From a virus: DNA of 38,413 nucleotides. The notes beneath the pieces are model-generated. The model was given only the letters and a program-made list of their open reading frames with translations. It made no database searches and had not been told where the DNA came from. Location: positions 1 to 38,413 of IMG/VR virus record IMGVR_UViG_3300042391_001489. One strand, 5' to 3'. Below, one piece after another: positions 11,899 through 17,598 of this stretch (position 1 is its first letter; each line of letters starts with the position of its first letter). The translations under genes were made by a program, and so were the position numbers.

Positions 11899-12093
11899 AT
11901 GGAACAAGAAGTCAAATTAGAACCAGTGACGAGAGAAAACTTTGAACATTGGATTGAAGGTCCGCTTACCGACGAAGAATGGAAGAATGTCGCAAGCGAG
12001 GTTGAGGGAAGAGTAGAGAATTATCTCGATGGTCTACTGGCAGAACTTGTGCAGGACTACAACGATGGAGTATTTAGCGAGGATGCGTCATGA
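11899..12093 (+). CDS. hypothetical acidic protein, 64 aa
   Basis: The leader ACAACTACTAACGAGGAGCAGTC precedes the ATG and repeats the leader motif of the early genes, although no copy of the repeated promoter is present. The protein is acidic and helical (RENFEHWIEG, TDEEWKNVASEVEGRVENYL). Function unknown. ATGA overlap with the next gene. Confidence 0.75.
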   Translation: MEQEVKLEPVTRENFEHWIEGPLTDEEWKNVASEVEGRVENYLDGLLAELVQDYNDGVFSEDAS

Positions 12094-12395
12094 ATAAATT
12101 TACGCTTATTGAAAACAAAGCGATAGACAAGCCAGTTGAATATGTAATTCTGAACATCACCGAGCAGTCAGACGATACCGGGGACCAGTACTTCAGTAGG
12201 GATACTGGAGCGTGGAACCAACTAGGACTTGCTACACGCTTCACAGAGGAGGAGAGGATTAAGTTCTCCCTGCCTGCTGGGGGCATCTGGGTGAACATGA
12301 CCGAGATGATGCATGCTATGGAGATGTCTAAAGCAAATCACCCGACCACTGGGTTCAGACAGCCTCGTTTAACTATCGTTGACGAGAGCGAATAG
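12090..12395 (+). CDS. hypothetical protein, 101 aa
   Basis: Coupled to the previous gene by a 4-nt overlap. An N-terminal strand pair (FTLIENKAIDKPVEYVILNI) is followed by a Gly/Asp-rich loop (SDDTGDQYFSRDTGAW) and an amphipathic helix (NMTEMMHAMEMSKAN). No recognised motif. Its 3' end overlaps the 3' end of the convergent minus-strand gene by 23 bp. Confidence 0.75.
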   Translation: MNKFTLIENKAIDKPVEYVILNITEQSDDTGDQYFSRDTGAWNQLGLATRFTEEERIKFSLPAGGIWVNMTEMMHAMEMSKANHPTTGFRQPRLTIVDESE

Positions 12396-12675
12396 CCCTG
12401 TCCCAAATTCGCAACGACTGCACGAGGAATACCGCAGCCAATAAATTGCGAAAAGAAATTTGCCAGTCGAAAGCCCGGGACTCTCTAGCTATAACAAGTA
12501 GGCCGTTAATGATTACCGAATACACAACGATGGTTGCTGCGTGCCCAATCAAACCAACCATCAGCGCTGCAATCAGGTTGGGTTTCAGTTCGTCATCTTC
12601 GCCCGTCACTTCGTCGTACAGGTCGTACCCACGGCGTTCTTTATACGACGGTGGTGGAAAGGAATGTTTTTTCAT
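12373..12675 (-). CDS. small two-helix membrane protein, 100 aa
   Basis: A proline-rich cytosolic N-terminus (HSFPPPSYKERRGYD) and an acidic stretch (EVTGEDDELKP) are followed by two hydrophobic segments, about residues 32-61 (LIAALMVGLIGHAATIVVYS onwards) and 74-92 (SFRNLLAAVFLVQSLRIW). GTAGGA lies upstream of the ATG. Codons 4-9 contain the CGGTGGTGGA repeat on the opposite strand. It follows the HA-domain regulator on the same strand at a distance of 253 bp. A role in superinfection exclusion or immunity is possible, but this is inference. Confidence 0.65.
   Translation of the reverse strand: MKKHSFPPPSYKERRGYDLYDEVTGEDDELKPNLIAALMVGLIGHAATIVVYSVIINGLLVIARESRAFDWQISFRNLLAAVFLVQSLRIWDRAIRSRQR
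12646..12660 (+). repeat. CGGTGGTGGA repeat
   Basis: CGACGGTGGTGGAAA, read on the + strand, inside the start region of the minus-strand membrane protein gene. Confidence 0.6.
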
Positions 12676-12882
12676 GATTATTCATCCTACCCAGAAGACC
12701 TCAGCACGTTCTGATTTAATTCAAATTATTGACTTTTTTGCAACATCCCGTCGCAGCTCAAGTGCATGTGAGGGTGCACCAAATTTCACGTTTTTTTGCG
12801 CGAAGACCCGGCCGCTGCCAGGTAGAAAAAAAGATAAAATTTTAACGTTTTCAGCTTCCCGCGCCGGCCCCCAGAGTTCGCC

Positions 12883-12900
12883 AAAAAAATCGTTTTTTTT
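12883..12900 (-). terminator. A7/T8 inverted repeat, possible terminator
   Basis: AAAAAAA-TCG-TTTTTTTT, about 30 nt beyond the stop codon of the minus-strand regulator. Pure A-T stems are weak, but in the minus direction the stem ends in a T-run. The rest of 12676-12928 is rich in A/T runs, and I see no gene in it. Confidence 0.35.
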
Positions 12901-12928
12901 AAACTATTTCCCTCGACCCGGTTCTGAG

Positions 12929-13300
12929 TTAAATCGAAATATTTTTAACAATCTGATGAACCCGCTGCCGGCTCAAATCAAATTTATCTGCAATTTGGCG
13001 GAGCGAAGAACCCGCGGCGCGCATCTCCAAAATTTGAGAATTTCTGCCTTTATCTGTCGCCGGACCAGGCTTCAGTGGACCCCATTGCCAGCCGGCAACA
13101 GCCTGGATAGCCGCTGCGCGCTCTTCAGAAAGTTGATTTTTTCTGCGTCTCTGGCGCACGTACCCAACCCAAGCTCCCAGTGTGACATCAGAATTGTCAA
13201 CAATTTCAGTATGAATTGCCGGCACATCACAATGTTCCTCGCGTTGCGCAAACTGAGAAAGAGCTTTAATATAGGTATTGAATCTTGTTGTGTTGTCCAT
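12929..13300 (-). CDS. Helicase-Associated domain protein with sigma-region-4-like HTH, 123 aa
   Basis: Residues about 8-75 fit the Helicase-Associated (HA) domain pattern: YIKALSQFAQREEHCDVP, then LGAWVGYVRQRRRKNQLS, ERAAAIQAV and a final GWQWGP. Residues about 88-120 (ILEMRAAGSSLRQIADKFD, LSRQRVHQIVKN) are a helix-turn-helix close to sigma-70 region 4 or FliA-type HTH. HA domains are abundant in Actinobacteria. The combination suggests a DNA-binding regulator. It is transcribed away from a divergent control region with two TTGACA copies. The + strand frame covering it (12446-13429) is a shadow. Confidence 0.8.
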   Translation of the reverse strand: MDNTTRFNTYIKALSQFAQREEHCDVPAIHTEIVDNSDVTLGAWVGYVRQRRRKNQLSEERAAAIQAVAGWQWGPLKPGPATDKGRNSQILEMRAAGSSLRQIADKFDLSRQRVHQIVKNISI

Positions 13301-13342
13301 GCGCGCAAGATTAGTACGACATTTACTTCCTCATGGAAACAG

Positions 13343-13378
13343 TTGACAAATCTTTATTTATTACAACAAGTGTTGACA
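13343..13378. promoter_or_regulatory. divergent control region with twin TTGACA repeats
   Basis: TTGACAAATCT at 13343 and TTGACATTCT at 13373 are direct repeats with a start-to-start distance of 30 bp (nearly three helical turns), between the divergent genes starting at 13300 and 13426. The first copy has no clear -10 for the + strand, so it may be an operator. The second is the -35 box of the next entry. Confidence 0.45.
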
Positions 13379-13401
13379 TTCTGGATGTCGACGGCTAGTC
13401 T
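13373..13401 (+). promoter_or_regulatory. consensus sigma-70-type promoter
   Basis: TTGACA at 13373-13378, a 17-nt spacer, TAGTCT at 13396-13401. The start codon at 13426 with AGGAGG upstream follows. It lacks the TCTGAAGCACC element of the early promoters, so it is a different class. Confidence 0.75.
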
Positions 13402-13425
13402 TACCCCAGCCCACAGGAGGCACGC

Positions 13426-13851
13426 ATGAACCCATTTGACGACTTTGAAAAGTCTGTTCCTTTTGATAGAAAGCACGAGTTGATTGCAGCGCTTCAGCAA
13501 TCCGGCATAGACGACTCAGTATCTGCAGCAATGTTGGATGGTCTTGAAGAGACGGATGAGTCAGTGCACAACGTTATGTTCATCTCAACAGATGGTCATT
13601 ATGCGATTAAAGCCATTCACGTGCCGGCGTCAGCACTCGATGGAGAAGACGGACCTGTGCTCTTCCCTACTGCTAACTCCAAAACAATAATCGCAGCTTT
13701 CTCCAAGGAGCACATACAGAACAAAATGCGATTAATCGAAGAACTGGACCCGGGGCTCCGCGAAGATGCCTGGGTGGAGTTCCTGGAGTTGCTAACCGAA
13801 AAAGTTACGCTAGAATGCGAGTCAAACCCACCCCTATGGAAGGACCTATAA
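13426..13851 (+). CDS. hypothetical acidic protein, 141 aa
   Basis: CACAGGAGGCACGC gives a near-perfect ribosome site. The N-terminus is acidic and helical (MNPFDDFEKSVPFDRKHELI, LQQSGIDDSVSAAMLDGLEE), the middle beta-like (VHNVMFISTDGHYAIKAIHV), and the C-terminus helical (NKMRLIEELDPGLREDAWVE). No motif is recognised. First gene from the TTGACA promoter; TAATG coupling to the next. Confidence 0.8.
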   Translation: MNPFDDFEKSVPFDRKHELIAALQQSGIDDSVSAAMLDGLEETDESVHNVMFISTDGHYAIKAIHVPASALDGEDGPVLFPTANSKTIIAAFSKEHIQNKMRLIEELDPGLREDAWVEFLELLTEKVTLECESNPPLWKDL

Positions 13852-14471
13852 TGCAGCAAACAAAGTTCGATGTCCCAATTAATTCGACGGTGGTGGAAAC
13901 GATGACAGATGGTCAGCTAGACCTGGTAAAAATGACCGACTGGGTATACGGCAAGAAGCCTCCCACTACCTGGGACGACGCAGCACGCCGCGCAGTTTTT
14001 CAAATTTTTAATCATTCTTTCAGCACGTGGGACCGACTGTCCGACGTCAGGGAATACCTTGATTACCTGATTGAGGAGATTGGTCCTGAATCAAAAAAGG
14101 AAATTTCTGGAGCTGTGGCAGCGGAGTACTGGGCAATCCTTGGGCGGACGGCCGCCGTTGTTGCTGAAAAAAAGGAAATTTTTAAAGAAATTGATGAAGA
14201 GCTCGCCGGCCACGTAGACCGAATTGCTGAAATTTTAGTTAGAAAGCAGCGCGACTACGGGCACCATAACATTGCGCGCTTTGGCAGGGCTGGGTTATTG
14301 GTCAGGATGCATGACAAAGTCGCACGTCTTGAGAACCTCCTTGAATTCCTGAAGTCACCCGAGAACGAATCGGTGGTGGATAACTTCATCGATGTGATTG
14401 GTTACGCGTCAATTGGCATCATGTGGGAAAGAAACTGGTTTTTACTTCCCCTGGCGACGGCCGCTGAGTAA
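13851..14471 (+). CDS. DUF1599/Nmad1-like (all-alpha, MazG-like) protein, 206 aa
   Basis: The ATG at 13851 overlaps the previous TAA; the frame is open from 13815, but that would overlap coding sequence. The C-terminal half carries ILVRKQRDYGHHNIARFGRA, GLLVRMHDKVARLENLL and VVDNFIDVIGYASIGIMW. This is the pattern of DUF1599/Nucleotide-modification-associated domain 1, an all-alpha fold related to MazG NTP-pyrophosphohydrolases. In phages such proteins are linked to nucleotide metabolism or base modification. The N-terminal half is helical and unassigned. The gene contains two copies of the CGGTGGTGGA repeat (13885, 14369). Confidence 0.75.
   Translation: MQQTKFDVPINSTVVETMTDGQLDLVKMTDWVYGKKPPTTWDDAARRAVFQIFNHSFSTWDRLSDVREYLDYLIEEIGPESKKEISGAVAAEYWAILGRTAAVVAEKKEIFKEIDEELAGHVDRIAEILVRKQRDYGHHNIARFGRAGLLVRMHDKVARLENLLEFLKSPENESVVDNFIDVIGYASIGIMWERNWFLLPLATAAE
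13885..13899 (+). repeat. CGGTGGTGGA repeat
   Basis: CGACGGTGGTGGAAA inside the first codons of the DUF1599-like gene. Confidence 0.6.
14369..14383 (+). repeat. CGGTGGTGGA repeat
   Basis: ATCGGTGGTGGATAA near the 3' end of the DUF1599-like gene, encoding S-V-V-D. Confidence 0.5.
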
Positions 14472-14473
14472 TC

Positions 14474-14490
14474 AAAAAAATCAAAAAATT
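14474..14490 (+). repeat. A-tract repeat AAAAAAATCAAAAAATT, copy 3
   Basis: It begins 2 nt after the stop codon of the DUF1599-like gene and is identical to the copy at 9333. Confidence 0.5.
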
Positions 14491-14499
14491 AACATATTT

Positions 14500-14539
14500 C
14501 CCTCGAGACCAGATTCAGTGAACCCTCTGGCCTCGAGGG
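14500..14539 (+). terminator. CCCTCGAG...CTCGAGGG hairpin
   Basis: CCCTCGAG at 14500-14507 pairs with CTCGAGGG at 14532-14539; inside, CCAG at 14509-14512 pairs with CTGG at 14527-14530. This gives a 12-bp stem with one A/C mismatch. No T-run follows; AAAAAAGGAAAA leads into the next gene. Terminator or 5' stabilising stem. The left arm context ATTTCCCTCGA recurs at about 12906. Confidence 0.5.
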
Positions 14540-14568
14540 GGAATTACTAAAAAAAGGAAAAATTTACT

Positions 14569-15069
14569 ATGGCATCCCATTTCGAGTCTTCTGAGCTCCA
14601 GCTCACCCCACAAACAACTCCGCTTTTTGCGTACATGTTGTACATCCGCTTCACTTACACGAAGAAGTTCAAGCTGAAGACCGCGTTTATTAAACAAAAT
14701 TTTAGAATTATTGGATGGGGTGTAACCGGCGCGCATGAAGAGTATCCCAAATCCGTGCGGCCATATGTACTATTCGAAACCATGAATGGTGCTGCAGTTA
14801 TTCCGCTAGACATTCTGCAGGTGCTGAACTTCGGCCAGAGCCCACCGGAATGGGACCTCGGACGGTTCGACACACAGATGGTCGAAGACTCCGCCGGCAG
14901 CTACGCGCTTGTTCAGATATCTGACAGGAAGCCATCGAGAAAACGCTGGAAACAAATGGCAGCCATCCAACGCCTGGTCGGAGAGATGATGCAAGAATCG
15001 GCCGATTCATATGAACCAGAAGAAGAGCCAGAAGTTCAGAGCTCTAAGAAAAAAAAGAAGAAAAAATAA
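14569..15069 (+). CDS. hypothetical protein with poly-lysine tail, 166 aa
   Basis: AAAAAGGAAAAATTTACT precedes the ATG. The protein is an alpha/beta domain of about 140 residues (YMLYIRFTYTKKFKLKTAFI, FRIIGWGVTG, RPYVLFETMNGAAVIPLD). It ends in an acidic stretch (PEEEPEVQ) and KKKKKKK. The charged tail suggests nucleic-acid or protein contacts. No family recognised. It stands alone between two hairpins. Confidence 0.75.
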   Translation: MASHFESSELQLTPQTTPLFAYMLYIRFTYTKKFKLKTAFIKQNFRIIGWGVTGAHEEYPKSVRPYVLFETMNGAAVIPLDILQVLNFGQSPPEWDLGRFDTQMVEDSAGSYALVQISDRKPSRKRWKQMAAIQRLVGEMMQESADSYEPEEEPEVQSSKKKKKKK

Positions 15070-15080
15070 CTTCTTTTACA

Positions 15081-15095
15081 TGACGGTGGTGTAAA
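15081..15095 (+). repeat. CGGTGGTG repeat, variant end
   Basis: TGACGGTGGTGTAAA, 11 nt after the poly-lysine protein gene. Confidence 0.5.
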
Positions 15096-15099
15096 GGGT

Positions 15100-15158
15100 G
15101 ACCCCGGAGGAGACCAAGCGCGCCACCTACTAACCCGCCTTATCTCAACCCCGGGGTC
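15100..15158 (+). other. GACCCCGG/CCGGGGTC inverted repeat
   Basis: An 8-bp perfect stem (15100-15107 with 15151-15158) around a 43-nt loop that carries the leader motif CCACCTACTAACCC seen before early genes. No start codon follows. Confidence 0.4.
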
Positions 15159-15165
15159 GAGTGAC

Positions 15166-15194
15166 ACCGAAAGGAGAAAGGGGGACCTTTCGGT
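15166..15194 (+). other. ribosome-site-containing hairpin ACCGAAAGG/CCTTTCGGT
   Basis: A 9-bp perfect stem with an 11-nt purine loop. The left arm and loop contain GAAAGGAG, the form of ribosome site used by early genes, while the right arm CCTTTC is anti-Shine-Dalgarno-like. No start codon follows within range, so this is either a decoy ribosome site, an RNA element, or the remains of a lost gene. Confidence 0.45.
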
Positions 15195-15318
15195 ATCGAA
15201 GGTAGAATATATCACAAGATTGAGCCCCGCTGCGCTACCGCGTCCAGGTCACGTTGCAGTTCTGGATAAATCAAACCAGACAGCCGAAAAAAAATCCAAA
15301 ATTTCTTGCCTCTGTGGT

Positions 15319-15333
15319 TGACGGTGGTGGAAG
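15319..15333 (+). repeat. CGGTGGTGGA repeat
   Basis: TGACGGTGGTGGAAG in the gene-poor stretch. Confidence 0.6.
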
Positions 15334-15433
15334 ACTCTGCTAACTTTAACCCGCTGGGTAGCTCCCAGTGAAATACGTAGGCCCTACAACTCAAACACCT
15401 AGATTAACTTTCTGAATATTTCAGAGGGCTTAC

Positions 15434-15565
15434 ATGGTGGCGTACTCGATAGGACCTGCGGAAATAAAAGGTTTCCCCAGACCCCTTCCAAAGTGGGTCA
15501 CTGAGTCTTTCTGTATCTATCTAGTTTGTTTCTTGGAATTAGTTGTGAACTCATATGGACTATGA
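15434..15565 (+). CDS. possible small protein, 43 aa
   Basis: An ATG with AGAGG 7 nt upstream opens 43 codons: VAYSIGPAEIKGFPRPLPKW, then a hydrophobic FCIYLVCFLELVV segment. The length and the overlap with a nested hairpin make it doubtful. If real, it is a small membrane-associated peptide. Confidence 0.25.
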   Translation: MVAYSIGPAEIKGFPRPLPKWVTESFCIYLVCFLELVVNSYGL

Positions 15566-15585
15566 GTCGCAGAATTCTTCCAAGA
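15531..15585 (+). other. nested hairpin
   Basis: Outer arms TCTTGGAA (15531-15538) and TTCCAAGA (15578-15585); inner arms ACTCATA (15549-15555) and TATGAGT (15561-15567) around TGGAC. Both stems are perfect. It lies about 75 nt before the replication-module gene. A terminator without T-run, an RNA element or a protein site are all possible. Confidence 0.5.
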
Positions 15586-15659
15586 GAAAACGAATTAGTT
15601 ATTAGAAAGTTATAGATTCACCTACGAATCTTATAAACTCAACTTTAAAGGGGAGAACT

Positions 15660-16076
15660 ATGTCTTCAGATATATCGGTGGTGGAAAGGCTTTTTGAAAT
15701 GACCGAATCAGCTAGTAAGAGGGGACCACAGAAACGCCCCCGTGCCGCAACAGTGAGTAAGAACAAGAAGTCCTTACTTGTAGACCAGAACCAGATTAAA
15801 GAAGTATTCGACTTCTGGGTCCTGACATTCAGTAAGAAGCGCGTAGCACTAGACGAGAAGCGCAGACAAGCCATAGGAGCCGCAATACACGACTATGGAC
15901 TAGAAGCCTGCAAGGACGCAATCACCGGCTGTTCCCTATCAGACTTCCACATGGGGCGTAACAAGAACAACCGTGTGTATAACGAGATAGAACTCATCTT
16001 GCGCGACTCAGAACACATCGAGCGCTTTCTTGCCCTAGTATCTGATGACACCACCTCACAGGGAGAACCATTCTGA
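15660..16076 (+). CDS. phage replication-organiser C-terminal-domain protein, 138 aa
   Basis: AAAGGGGAG precedes the ATG. After a basic tail-like N-terminus, residues about 42-125 carry VFDFWVLTFSKKRVALDEKR, then IGAAIHDYGLEACKDAITGC, SLSDFHMGRNKN and YNEIELILRDSEHIERFL. This is a domain common at the C-terminus of phage replisome organisers and O-like initiators, thought to recruit the helicase or its loader. The usual N-terminal winged helix is absent; an inverted-repeat-rich stretch lies just upstream. The CGGTGGTGGA repeat falls in codons 6-10. The stop overlaps the next gene's likely start region. Confidence 0.75.
   Translation: MSSDISVVERLFEMTESASKRGPQKRPRAATVSKNKKSLLVDQNQIKEVFDFWVLTFSKKRVALDEKRRQAIGAAIHDYGLEACKDAITGCSLSDFHMGRNKNNRVYNEIELILRDSEHIERFLALVSDDTTSQGEPF
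15674..15687 (+). repeat. CGGTGGTGGA repeat, last copy
   Basis: ATCGGTGGTGGAAA inside the first codons of the replication-organiser-like gene, encoding S-V-V-E. No further copy is seen downstream. Confidence 0.55.
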
Positions 16077-16135
16077 TATCCAAAGACCAGACGGTAGAGA
16101 TAGTCAAGCAAGCGTATGCCACCTACAACCAGCAG

Positions 16136-16549
16136 TTGCTGAAGGTAGATGAGAAGGCAACCTTTAACGCCTGGTACGAGTTACTGTCGGACCTAGAGTA
16201 CGACGAAGTGAAGTCGGCCTTCCTCCAGCTAGCGACACACGCTAAGTTCATGCCCAGACCTGGGGACGTACGACGTACCGCAATAGATGCCCGTATAAAA
16301 ATACCCCCATTTTTAGATGCATATTCTGCTTGGGGTATTATCCAACAGGTAATAAGAGAGGTACATTCTGGTGCCCAAACAGAAAGACCCCCTTTCGATG
16401 AGGCGTTAAAAAATACGCTCATTAAATTAGGGGAAGTCGTATACGACATGCACACCAATGGCGATAGAGAAGTATTCGTACGCACCTATGAGCAGGTAGT
16501 CCAGAAGTTAGAGCAAGACAAGTACGCAATACACAAGGAGGGTTTGTAA
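16136..16549 (+). CDS. probable helicase-loader-like replication protein, at least 137 aa
   Basis: Coordinates give the first conventional start, TTG 16136, but the frame is open without a stop back through the previous gene's end, and the reading VEIVKQAYATYNQQLLKVDE is continuous with the domain. GGGAGA (16061-16066) would serve an ATT at 16070, CTG at 16073 or ATA at 16076, the last overlapping the upstream TGA as TGATA. The helical pattern AWYELLSDLEYDEVKSAFLQ followed by ATHAKFMPRPGDVRR recalls the N-terminal domain of phage helicase loaders or replisome organisers, which load DnaB at the origin. No ATPase motif is present. TAATG coupling to the next gene. Confidence 0.65.
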   Translation: MLKVDEKATFNAWYELLSDLEYDEVKSAFLQLATHAKFMPRPGDVRRTAIDARIKIPPFLDAYSAWGIIQQVIREVHSGAQTERPPFDEALKNTLIKLGEVVYDMHTNGDREVFVRTYEQVVQKLEQDKYAIHKEGL

Positions 16550-16737
16550 TGACACGAACCGGAGACGACGTAAAACATGAGAGGCTAGCGCTGTGCGCGT
16601 TTAGACTGCCACAACAAGAGCTTCAGCAGCTAGTACAACTAGCGGAAGCAAAAGGAATCAATAGGAGCATGGCAATACGAGAAGCACTGCGCTTATACGC
16701 AGACTTCAACAGCCAACACATACGGGAGGATTTGTAG
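16549..16737 (+). CDS. ribbon-helix-helix (Arc/CopG-type) protein, 62 aa
   Basis: A strand ALCAFRLPQQE is followed by two helices, LQQLVQLAEAKGINRSMAIR and EALRLYADF, the usual ribbon-helix-helix layout of small DNA-binding regulators. The start overlaps the previous stop. The strand would dimerise and enter the major groove. The target is unknown; autoregulation of the replication unit is plausible. Confidence 0.75.
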   Translation: MTRTGDDVKHERLALCAFRLPQQELQQLVQLAEAKGINRSMAIREALRLYADFNSQHIREDL

Positions 16738-16905
16738 TTGAGCACCGACAAAAAAAATTTTGAAACGAAAAAACCGCACGCGCGCAAGCTTTTTCCCCTT
16801 TTTTTCACCTTATTTGCTGTGCCTGCCATCATCATTGGTGGCGCAACCCTCTATCTCTGGCTATGCTGGTGGCTAGTTGGCCTCCTAGTATCCCTATCTT
16901 CCTGA
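16738..16905 (+). CDS. small single-span membrane protein, 55 aa, TTG start
   Basis: Begins directly after the previous TAG, with GGGAGGA 8 nt upstream. The first 20 residues are basic (STDKKNFETKKPHARK). Residues about 18-54 are strongly hydrophobic (LFPLFFTLFAVPAIIIGGAT, LYLWLCWWLVGLLVSL), enough for one long or two short membrane spans. Positive-inside charge predicts a cytosolic N-terminus. Function unknown; possible holin-like or exclusion protein. Confidence 0.65.
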   Translation: MSTDKKNFETKKPHARKLFPLFFTLFAVPAIIIGGATLYLWLCWWLVGLLVSLSS

Positions 16906-16915
16906 AAGGTCCCTC

Positions 16916-17056
16916 ATGCCAGTCATCGATTATGCTCTATTCCTTACAGGCCTAGCAGCCATTGTTTTCATCTCCTACTCTAAAGCCTCATTTATGGTCA
17001 GACTTCTTTCCATATCTCTCATAGTCCTGTTCGTTAACAGGGTTGTGTTCGGCTAA
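16916..17056 (+). CDS. small membrane protein, 46 aa
   Basis: GAAAGGTCCCTC precedes the ATG, 10 nt after the previous stop. Residues 5-20 (DYALFLTGLAAIVFIS) and 27-41 (MVRLLSISLIVLFVN) are two hydrophobic spans joined by a short loop with YSKASF. Two consecutive tiny membrane proteins with individual ribosome sites argue for real genes. Function unknown. Confidence 0.6.
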   Translation: MPVIDYALFLTGLAAIVFISYSKASFMVRLLSISLIVLFVNRVVFG

Positions 17057-17065
17057 CATCTGGCT

Positions 17066-17233
17066 ATGAAACGGAATCAGGGTCGTCCAGTGGTCCACCC
17101 AGTAAAAGAGAGTACGACAGTTACTCTTAAAGTCTCTAGAGAGTTTAAAGAGCGCCTTATCAATCAGGCCGAAGCTGTTGACCTAACACTTACCGACTAT
17201 ATAAAGGCTTTGGTTCTTCGGGATGGCTCATAA
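17066..17233 (+). CDS. ribbon-helix-helix-like protein, 55 aa
   Basis: An ATG 9 nt after the previous stop opens KRNQGRPVVHPVKESTTVTL, then KVSREFKERLINQAEAVDLT and LTDYIKALVLRDG. The basic N-terminus, TVTLKVS strand and two helices are the ribbon-helix-helix plan. No clear ribosome site is seen. It overlaps the next gene by 11 nt in another frame, and the next protein has a related layout, so the two may be partners. Confidence 0.6.
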   Translation: MKRNQGRPVVHPVKESTTVTLKVSREFKERLINQAEAVDLTLTDYIKALVLRDGS

Positions 17234-17567
17234 GCGTAAGCTCGCCAACTTCCCTAATCGTAAGTACGGCTTATCCATATCCGTTACTGGTGCTCAAAAG
17301 AATGAGATAGTCCGCTACGCCGAAGAGATAGGCGTCTCCGTCAATCAGCTAATGACCTATGCGACCCTTATGTTTATCCGGAACGAAAAGGGTATTCCAG
17401 AGCCTGGTCCTTCCCAGTACTCACGAATCACTGCTGATGATGTCATCCGTTCCTATATCACTGGAGAGAGACTCCTCCAGCCATGCGGTCAGAGGGAATG
17501 CGTTCAGGAGATTACTGAAATATCAGGTATGGAGTTCTGTAAGACTTGCAACATTCGTGTTGGTTAA
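17223..17567 (+). CDS. ribbon-helix-helix-like protein with C-terminal cysteines, 114 aa
   Basis: Residues about 12-52 (KYGLSISVTGAQKNEIVRYA, EEIGVSVNQLMTYATLMFI) follow the strand-helix-helix order of ribbon-helix-helix proteins. The C-terminal part has CGQREC and CKTC about 20 residues apart, a possible zinc site. The start lies within the 3' end of the previous RHH-like gene. A DNA-binding regulator is likely and its target unknown. Converges on the WhiB gene. Confidence 0.7.
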   Translation: MAHKRKLANFPNRKYGLSISVTGAQKNEIVRYAEEIGVSVNQLMTYATLMFIRNEKGIPEPGPSQYSRITADDVIRSYITGERLLQPCGQRECVQEITEISGMEFCKTCNIRVG

Positions 17568-17598
17568 GCGTTAGCGATTAACTAATCTTCGAAGTTGT

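Larger units (their letters stand above)
15070..15659. other. 590-bp gene-poor, structure-rich stretch
   Basis: No convincing gene of normal size is found here. It contains two CGGTGGTGGA repeats (15081, 15319), a GACCCCGG/CCGGGGTC hairpin (15100-15158), an ACCGAAAGG/CCTTTCGGT hairpin (15166-15194), a doubly nested hairpin (15531-15585), a further inverted repeat before the next start (about 15605-15645), and one 43-codon frame (15434-15565). The density of inverted repeats suggests regulatory RNA or an origin-like element in front of the replication-module genes. Confidence 0.5.

Noticed and set aside
12446-13429. 327-codon open frame on the + strand
   Set aside because: It lies opposite two minus-strand genes, one with a clear Helicase-Associated domain and HTH. 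Its translation is Ser/Thr/Cys/Arg-rich without domain pattern, and no ribosome site fits.
13743-13757. GGGGCT within coding sequence as a further intergenic-type hairpin arm
   Set aside because: Single arms of GGGGCT also occur inside genes (about 3328, 6604, 13750) without partner; only paired arms between genes were counted.
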